From positions 206,818 through 270,817 of the forward strand of contig NZ_JAMBNP010000008.1 of NCBI RefSeq assembly GCF_023715145.1: 64,000 bases of DNA, read 5' to 3'. Numbering within the stretch: position 1 is the first letter of the stretch; the number at the start of each line of letters is the position of its first letter. Shown here piece by piece: positions 60,407-64,000 of the stretch. Made by a program: the position numbers and the translations under genes. Origin of the DNA: Paenibacillus glycanilyticus. GTDB lineage: Bacteria; Bacillota; Bacilli; Paenibacillales; Paenibacillaceae. Under the pieces are notes generated by a model, which saw nothing but the letters and a program-made list of their open reading frames with translations, was not told where the DNA came from and ran no database searches.

Positions 60407-61204
60407 TTATTGCTCCAACAGTAACAGCAATTCTTCCAAATGCGCAATTTCATGCGATGGGATGATGTCATCATTACGAACGGCACCGTGGCGGTTCACC
60501 CAAACGGATGTCATGCCGATTGTGTTCGCACCGAGAATATCCGTCGTGAGCTTGTCTCCAACCATAATGCCGTGATCCGGCTCAATTCCGAGACGTTCAA
60601 GCGCATGGCGGAATATCGAAGCAGCGGGCTTGCCCTCTCCGAACTCACCGGAAATAATAATGTGATCGAAGTATGGAACCAGCTCAGGAACGCCGGCAAG
60701 CTTCTCGCGCTGCAGATCGGGAGATCCGTTCGTAAGCAGCAGGAGCTTGTACTTGCCTTTCAGCGCATCCAGTACGCGGAAGGTCTCATCATAAACGAGT
60801 GGACGGCGGCGGCGTTCAGCAGGGAACTGTTCAGCCAGCTTCGCACCCAGCTCTTCATTGTCAACGCCAAGCGAACGCAAACCGCGTGTCCAGGCTTCCT
60901 TACGGTAACCCGGTGCAAGCTGTTCCAGCTTGCGGAACTCTTCTTGCTCCCCTTCACGGAAATTCGCCCAGAGTCCTTCAAACGGGTTAATGCCGATCAT
61001 CTTTGTGAACGGGAAAGTCTCATAGGATTCATACAGAGCACGCGCTTCTCTGCGCACGGCATCCTCGAGCTGCTCCGGATCAACACCTGCAGCATCTGCG
61101 CCGGCTTGGCATGTTGCTTCGAATGCTTCCTTTACGCTGCGGTCATCCCACAAGAGCGTATCATCTAGATCAAAAAGAACCGCTTGCTTCCCCATAATTC
61201 GCAT
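60407..61204 (-). CDS. HAD-superfamily hydrolase, YjjG-like
   Basis: 265 residues. Motif I LFDLDDTLLWD near 10 and motif II LLLTNGSPDLQ near 148, GEFGEGKPAASIFRHAL for motif III and VGDKLTTDILGANT for motif IV. The helical cap and length fit the YjjG/DehII group; the likely substrate is a nucleotide or small phosphate. AGGAG lies 4-5 nt before the first ATG. It may be cotranscribed with the membrane protein gene 18 bp upstream. Confidence 0.9.
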   Translation of the reverse strand: MRIMGKQAVLFDLDDTLLWDDRSVKEAFEATCQAGADAAGVDPEQLEDAVRREARALYESYETFPFTKMIGINPFEGLWANFREGEQEEFRKLEQLAPGYRKEAWTRGLRSLGVDNEELGAKLAEQFPAERRRRPLVYDETFRVLDALKGKYKLLLLTNGSPDLQREKLAGVPELVPYFDHIIISGEFGEGKPAASIFRHALERLGIEPDHGIMVGDKLTTDILGANTIGMTSVWVNRHGAVRNDDIIPSHEIAHLEELLLLLEQ

Positions 61205-61222
61205 AACTCTCCTACTCTTCTT

Positions 61223-61732
61223 CTATTTTTGCTCAAAAGGCAGATTATGTGTCTTTGCGAAATCCTGCAGCTTGCTGCTGATTTTATCCGTTGGATAACG
61301 GTTCAAGAGACGCGAGAACACCCAGTTCGCGCCTTTTTGCTGCATAATGACAACCGCGCCCTTTTGAACGCTAATGCCTTTAATATTCGATACATGAAGC
61401 TTCTTGTCGCCTGTCATTTTGCGGGTTTGGATATAATCCTTGCCTATTGCAATGTAAGGTCGGCGAAGCAGGAAGATCAGAGCCAGGAATAAATAGCAGC
61501 CAATTGTTACCCATAACATCGTAGTTGGCTCAAAATCGGGAGCCGTCGTGACCAGGATGGTGTACATACTGATCATCAATACGAGAAAGATGGGGAATAT
61601 GTAGTTTCGGCCTTTAAACCGGTCTACCTTAGGTGCAGTTGAAGTGCCAATCTGTGATACGCCATGCTTCTTACGCGCTTTGTTAATTTGGTTCGTATTT
61701 TTGCGCACCTTGCGCTCCCACGTACGAGACAA
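61223..61732 (-). CDS. Membrane protein, unknown (169 aa)
   Basis: A basic N-terminal tail (about 45 residues) precedes two close transmembrane helices (about 46-63, 70-88, IFPIFLVLMISMYTILV and LWVTIGCYLFLALIFLL) and a soluble PH-like C-terminal domain. The layout recalls YcxB or bacterial PH proteins. I do not recognise a family. TTG start with GGAGG upstream. It probably shares a transcript with the HAD gene. Confidence 0.7.
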   Translation of the reverse strand: MSRTWERKVRKNTNQINKARKKHGVSQIGTSTAPKVDRFKGRNYIFPIFLVLMISMYTILVTTAPDFEPTTMLWVTIGCYLFLALIFLLRRPYIAIGKDYIQTRKMTGDKKLHVSNIKGISVQKGAVVIMQQKGANWVFSRLLNRYPTDKISSKLQDFAKTHNLPFEQK

Positions 61733-61811
61733 GCTTATTCCTCCTATTGTATATTTGCAGACGCCGTTCTTGAAACGGCGCCACTGCTTGCTATATCAAG
61801 ATTAGACCAGA

Positions 61812-62000
61812 TTAATGAGTTATATCGTTCGAATCGCCATCCACAATTTCAATCGAATCCAATTGCTGACGGAAATTTCTTTTAAAGTTGTCCAGATATT
61901 GTTTGCGCAATACGTCACGCTCAGCAAGTTCCTCTTCGGTCAACCCTACTGTTTTATTTTTACGGGATAATTCATTAATGCGCGCGATGATTTTTTCCAT
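61812..62000 (-). CDS. ynzC: DUF896 protein YnzC
   Basis: 62 residues of the DUF896/YnzC group: MEKIIARINELSRKNK then LTEEELAERDVLRKQYL, a helical hairpin. In Bacillus subtilis ynzC lies in the SOS-induced yneA-yneB-ynzC operon. Here yneA is 161 bp upstream with no yneB resolvase between. Ribosome site AGGTG before the ATG. Function unknown. Confidence 0.9.
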   Translation of the reverse strand: MEKIIARINELSRKNKTVGLTEEELAERDVLRKQYLDNFKRNFRQQLDSIEIVDGDSNDITH

Positions 62001-62161
62001 GCCTTCACCTCATTTGCTCGTTACTCATCCTTCTTACCTATTTTGACTTTTAACGCGAGCAATTGTCAAGGTAATGATACAAGAATAACAAATGGACAGG
62101 AAAGTTTCGAACATCCCGTGTCCGATCTTCCTGTCCATCTGCATAATGCATAAATCATCTA

Positions 62162-62521
62162 TTATGGAATAATTAAGACTTGTCCTGGCTTAAGCTCGAC
62201 TGAACTTAATTGATTGCGTTCTTTAATCGTATATATGTATTCTCTAATGTCCTTTGAGTTATCGGCGAAGCGGTCAGCAATCCCCCACAGCGTATCCCCT
62301 GCCGAGACAATTACAGTCTGTTCATTCATTGAAGCTGCTTCTATATGATCGGATGAAGCATTTGTACGCATCATCAGGAAACTTGTGAAGAGAAGAACAA
62401 ATACTGCTGCACTTACTATGAGTTTGAAAGCATGACGATTAATGTTATGGCCCCGAGACTTGATAGATTTAACGGCTTCATCCTTATGGATGCTTTTATA
62501 AAAAGATGGATTCATGATCAT
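62162..62521 (-). CDS. yneA: YneA-like LysM division suppressor
   Basis: 119 residues. A cytoplasmic N-terminal part (about 1-30) precedes one membrane helix (31-48, FKLIVSAAVFVLLF) and an external LysM domain (about 68-118, VIVSAGDTLWGIADRF). This is the YneA layout: SOS-induced, membrane-anchored, wall-binding inhibitor of cell division. GGGAG 8 nt before the ATG. It is divergent from lexA and shares the cluster of SOS boxes. The sequence identity to YneA is low by eye; the call rests on architecture and locus. Confidence 0.83.
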   Translation of the reverse strand: MIMNPSFYKSIHKDEAVKSIKSRGHNINRHAFKLIVSAAVFVLLFTSFLMMRTNASSDHIEAASMNEQTVIVSAGDTLWGIADRFADNSKDIREYIYTIKERNQLSSVELKPGQVLIIP

Positions 62522-62534
62522 TATTATCGCTCCC

Positions 62535-62648
62535 CGAACGTTTGTTCTGTTTCCTTCTGTTCTTAGAATAACACGAACAAATGTTTGGAGTCAACAAAAA
62601 TGCGAACTTTTGTTTTTAAGAACTTATGTTTGTACGAACTCCGGTTCT
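62535..62648. promoter_or_regulatory. Cluster of five LexA-like boxes
   Basis: CGAACGTTTGTTCT (62535-62548), CGAACAAATGTTTG (62574-62587), CGAACTTTTGTTTT (62603-62616), AGAACTTATGTTTG (62619-62632) and CGAACTCCGGTTCT (62635-62648). The last lies in the lexA promoter spacer. The order suggests control of yneA and autoregulation of lexA. Confidence 0.87.
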
Positions 62649-62658
62649 ATGTTATAAT
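62630..62658 (+). promoter_or_regulatory. Promoter of lexA
   Basis: TTGTAC (62630-62635), a 17-nt spacer and a perfect TATAAT (62653-62658). The spacer contains the fifth SOS box. Confidence 0.7.
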
Positions 62659-62689
62659 TTTCTTCAAATATTACATTGGAGTGATTCAC

Positions 62690-63310
62690 GTGTCTAAGAT
62701 TTCGAACCGCCAACAGTCGATTCTTGAATTTATTAAGAATGAGGTTCGGGACAAGGGATACCCGCCTTCCGTTCGCGAAATCGGCGAAGCGGTTGGCCTT
62801 GCATCAAGCTCCACCGTACACGGCCATCTGGATCGGCTAGAGAAGAAAGGCTTGATCAGACGCGATCCAACGAAACCGCGGGCGATCGAAATTTTGGATC
62901 AAGACGGTGTTGACGGCATTATCCTCCCCGCTGTAGCGCAAGTACCAATCGTCGGCAAAGTAACGGCAGGCATGCCCATCACGGCGACTGAAAATATTGA
63001 GGAGTACTTCCCGATTTCCGCGCATTTTGTTGGCGACGATGAAGTATTTATCCTGAATGTCATTGGCGACAGCATGATCGAAGCCGGCATACATAACGGC
63101 GACCTTGTCATTGTTCGCCAGCAGCAGACCGCTAACAATGGCGATATCGTTGTTGCCATGACGGAAGATGATGAAGCGACGGTTAAGACGTTCTACAAGG
63201 AGAAGGATCATATCCGCCTCCAGCCGGAGAACTCCACAATGGAGCCGATTCGTCTTAACAACGTAACGATTCTCGGCAAAGTGGTTGGCCTGTTCCGTGA
63301 CTTCCACTAA
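62690..63310 (+). CDS. lexA: SOS repressor LexA
   Basis: 206 residues. A winged-helix N-terminal domain (VREIGEAVGLASSSTVHGHL) is followed by the cleavage site Ala93-Gly94 (VTAGMPI), Ser128 (VIGDSMI) and Lys166 (ATVKTFY), the self-cleavage dyad. It represses SOS genes until RecA filaments trigger cleavage. GTG start 62690 with GGAGTGA upstream; an in-frame ATG far upstream falls within the operator region. The promoter has an SOS box, so it is autoregulated. Confidence 0.96.
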   Translation: MSKISNRQQSILEFIKNEVRDKGYPPSVREIGEAVGLASSSTVHGHLDRLEKKGLIRRDPTKPRAIEILDQDGVDGIILPAVAQVPIVGKVTAGMPITATENIEEYFPISAHFVGDDEVFILNVIGDSMIEAGIHNGDLVIVRQQQTANNGDIVVAMTEDDEATVKTFYKEKDHIRLQPENSTMEPIRLNNVTILGKVVGLFRDFH

Positions 63311-63320
63311 ACCGGATACA

Positions 63321-63387
63321 AAAAAAAAGAGGCTGTTCCCGCTAATCCGATCCCATCGTTCGGATAACGCGAACAGCCTCTTTTTTT
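63321..63387. terminator. Bidirectional terminator after lexA
   Basis: AAAAAGAGGCTGTTC pairs with GAACAGCCTCTTTTT, with an inner ATCCG/CGGAT stem. Runs of A and T flank both sides. Confidence 0.9.
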
Positions 63388-63468
63388 GCATGATATGGAT
63401 TTGTTTGGATACCTGTTTACCTATATATGGTATCATCAATTTAGTCCGAGTTCTTAAGAGGTGGCTAA

Positions 63469-63663
63469 ATGAACAAGAAATTAAGCAGATCGCAATTCGA
63501 TAAATCCATTTCAGGCGTATGCGGCGGAATAGCCGAATATTTCAACCTGTCCTCTCTATTCGTAAGACTGCTGTTCCTCTTCTTTATCCCTGCCAATCTG
63601 ATCATCTACATCATTCTGGCTAACGTCATTCCAGCCAGTCCTCCCTCCTTATATAGGCAATGA
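63469..63663 (+). CDS. PspC-domain membrane protein
   Basis: 64 residues. The PspC motif KSISGVCGGIAEYFNL near 13-28 is followed by one hydrophobic helix (about 30-53, VRLLFLFFIPANLIIYIIL). Stand-alone PspC proteins are linked to envelope stress in Gram-positive bacteria, role not proven. GAGGTGG precedes the ATG. It has no neighbours on its strand. Confidence 0.9.
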   Translation: MNKKLSRSQFDKSISGVCGGIAEYFNLSSLFVRLLFLFFIPANLIIYIILANVIPASPPSLYRQ

Positions 63664-63720
63664 TCATTTATGCTATCCGTTCAAAAAATGGCCGAATGAA
63701 TAAAGTAGTTTCAATAACAA

Positions 63721-63776
63721 AAAAAGGGGGTGTCCCATAAGTCATGTAAATGACGATGGGACACCCCCTTTTTTTG
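63721..63776. terminator. Terminator-like palindrome
   Basis: AAAAAGGGGGTGTCCCAT pairs with ATGGGACACCCCCTTTTT around a TGA-rich 20-nt region. Such palindromes also mark transposase gene ends, but no transposase is seen here. Confidence 0.75.
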
Positions 63777-64000
63777 TATTTGGGCTAAACAGCAGCCTAC
63801 GCATGAAATGTTCTTCCGATCGCCATTGCTCAGGGATTCCTTCGAATCAACGAGGTATGGTTGGCATCCCTTCACAAAAGCGAACGCTGGCGCTTCTCCA
63901 GAATCATTTCATGCTCCGTCTGCCCTTAACCTGTTCATGAAATGCTCAAACAAAAAGAAGCCGACCCTTGTTAGAATAGAAGTACCACCAACCATTCTAA
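63777..64000. other. Right-edge stretch without a supported gene
   Basis: No gene with a ribosome site was found. One plus-strand frame stays open from about 63790 to the window end, but it lacks a start signal. The stretch may be the tail of a decayed transposon or the end of a gene beyond the window. A TTAGAAT/ATTCTAA inverted repeat ends the window. Confidence 0.35.

Noticed and set aside
63790..64000. Plus-strand open frame running to the window edge
   Set aside because: No ribosome site or recognisable motif; it may be the antisense of a decayed element. The full neighbourhood would be needed.

Overview
The window looks like chromosomal DNA of a spore-forming, low-to-mid GC Gram-positive rod, most likely Paenibacillus or a close relative (inference). 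The basis is strong AAGGAGG-type ribosome sites, frequent TTG and GTG starts, a SleB-type spore cortex hydrolase, the bacillithiol enzyme YpdA, a Bacillus-type lexA/yneA/ynzC SOS locus, MrfAB and a PdhABCD operon. I see no rRNA, tRNA, CRISPR array, prophage or intact insertion sequence. Most genes are on the minus strand in short, tightly packed operons.

Left part (1-24.9 kb): rpiA, sleB, a XerS-type recombinase and a two-gene ABC exporter operon whose 5' leader carries a 31-codon reading frame and an intrinsic terminator. Then come ypdA with a long 5'-UTR hairpin, a MoxR/DUF58/DUF4129 operon with a YcxB protein, a ChbG deacetylase, an APH-type kinase, a MOSC protein, an APC permease, an orphan PhnC-like ATPase, a small protein with two LexA boxes in its promoter, an unlisted 45-codon gene, a HAD protein and topB.

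Middle (24.9-44.7 kb): gltD, thyA-folA, a thioesterase, and pdhABCD with a triplicated hairpin repeat between pdhB and pdhC. An esterase, a low-molecular-weight phosphatase with a TRIC channel, thiN, and a MutS2 paralogue without an Smr domain follow. The MutS2 paralogue lies behind a 400-bp leader with its own promoter, an 8-codon reading frame, a closed multi-helix RNA and two tandem terminators. Next are a PhnP-like hydrolase, two acetyltransferases, a nitrilase-superfamily enzyme and a two-component system.

Right part (44.7-64 kb): a Ser/Thr kinase fused to a ParA-like domain, then a DNA-repair operon (mrfA, mrfB, HAD phosphatase, mutM, nfo, a frameshifted cPPRD-type protein, an RlmM-like methyltransferase) with a candidate LexA box over its promoter. 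It ends with yfhP, rnz, metH and mtnD, a HAD hydrolase, the SOS locus with five LexA-like boxes, and a PspC protein.

Two themes link otherwise ordinary genes. The first is translation-sensing attenuation: two separate operons (an ABC exporter and a MutS2-like ATPase) have promoter, short leader frame, competing RNA structure and terminator, the layout used by genes that respond to ribosome-targeting drugs. The second is the DNA-damage response: LexA-like boxes occur at lexA/yneA, at the unknown 74-residue protein and in front of the mrfAB-mutM-nfo operon. The MutS2-like leader is the best candidate here for an undescribed system.
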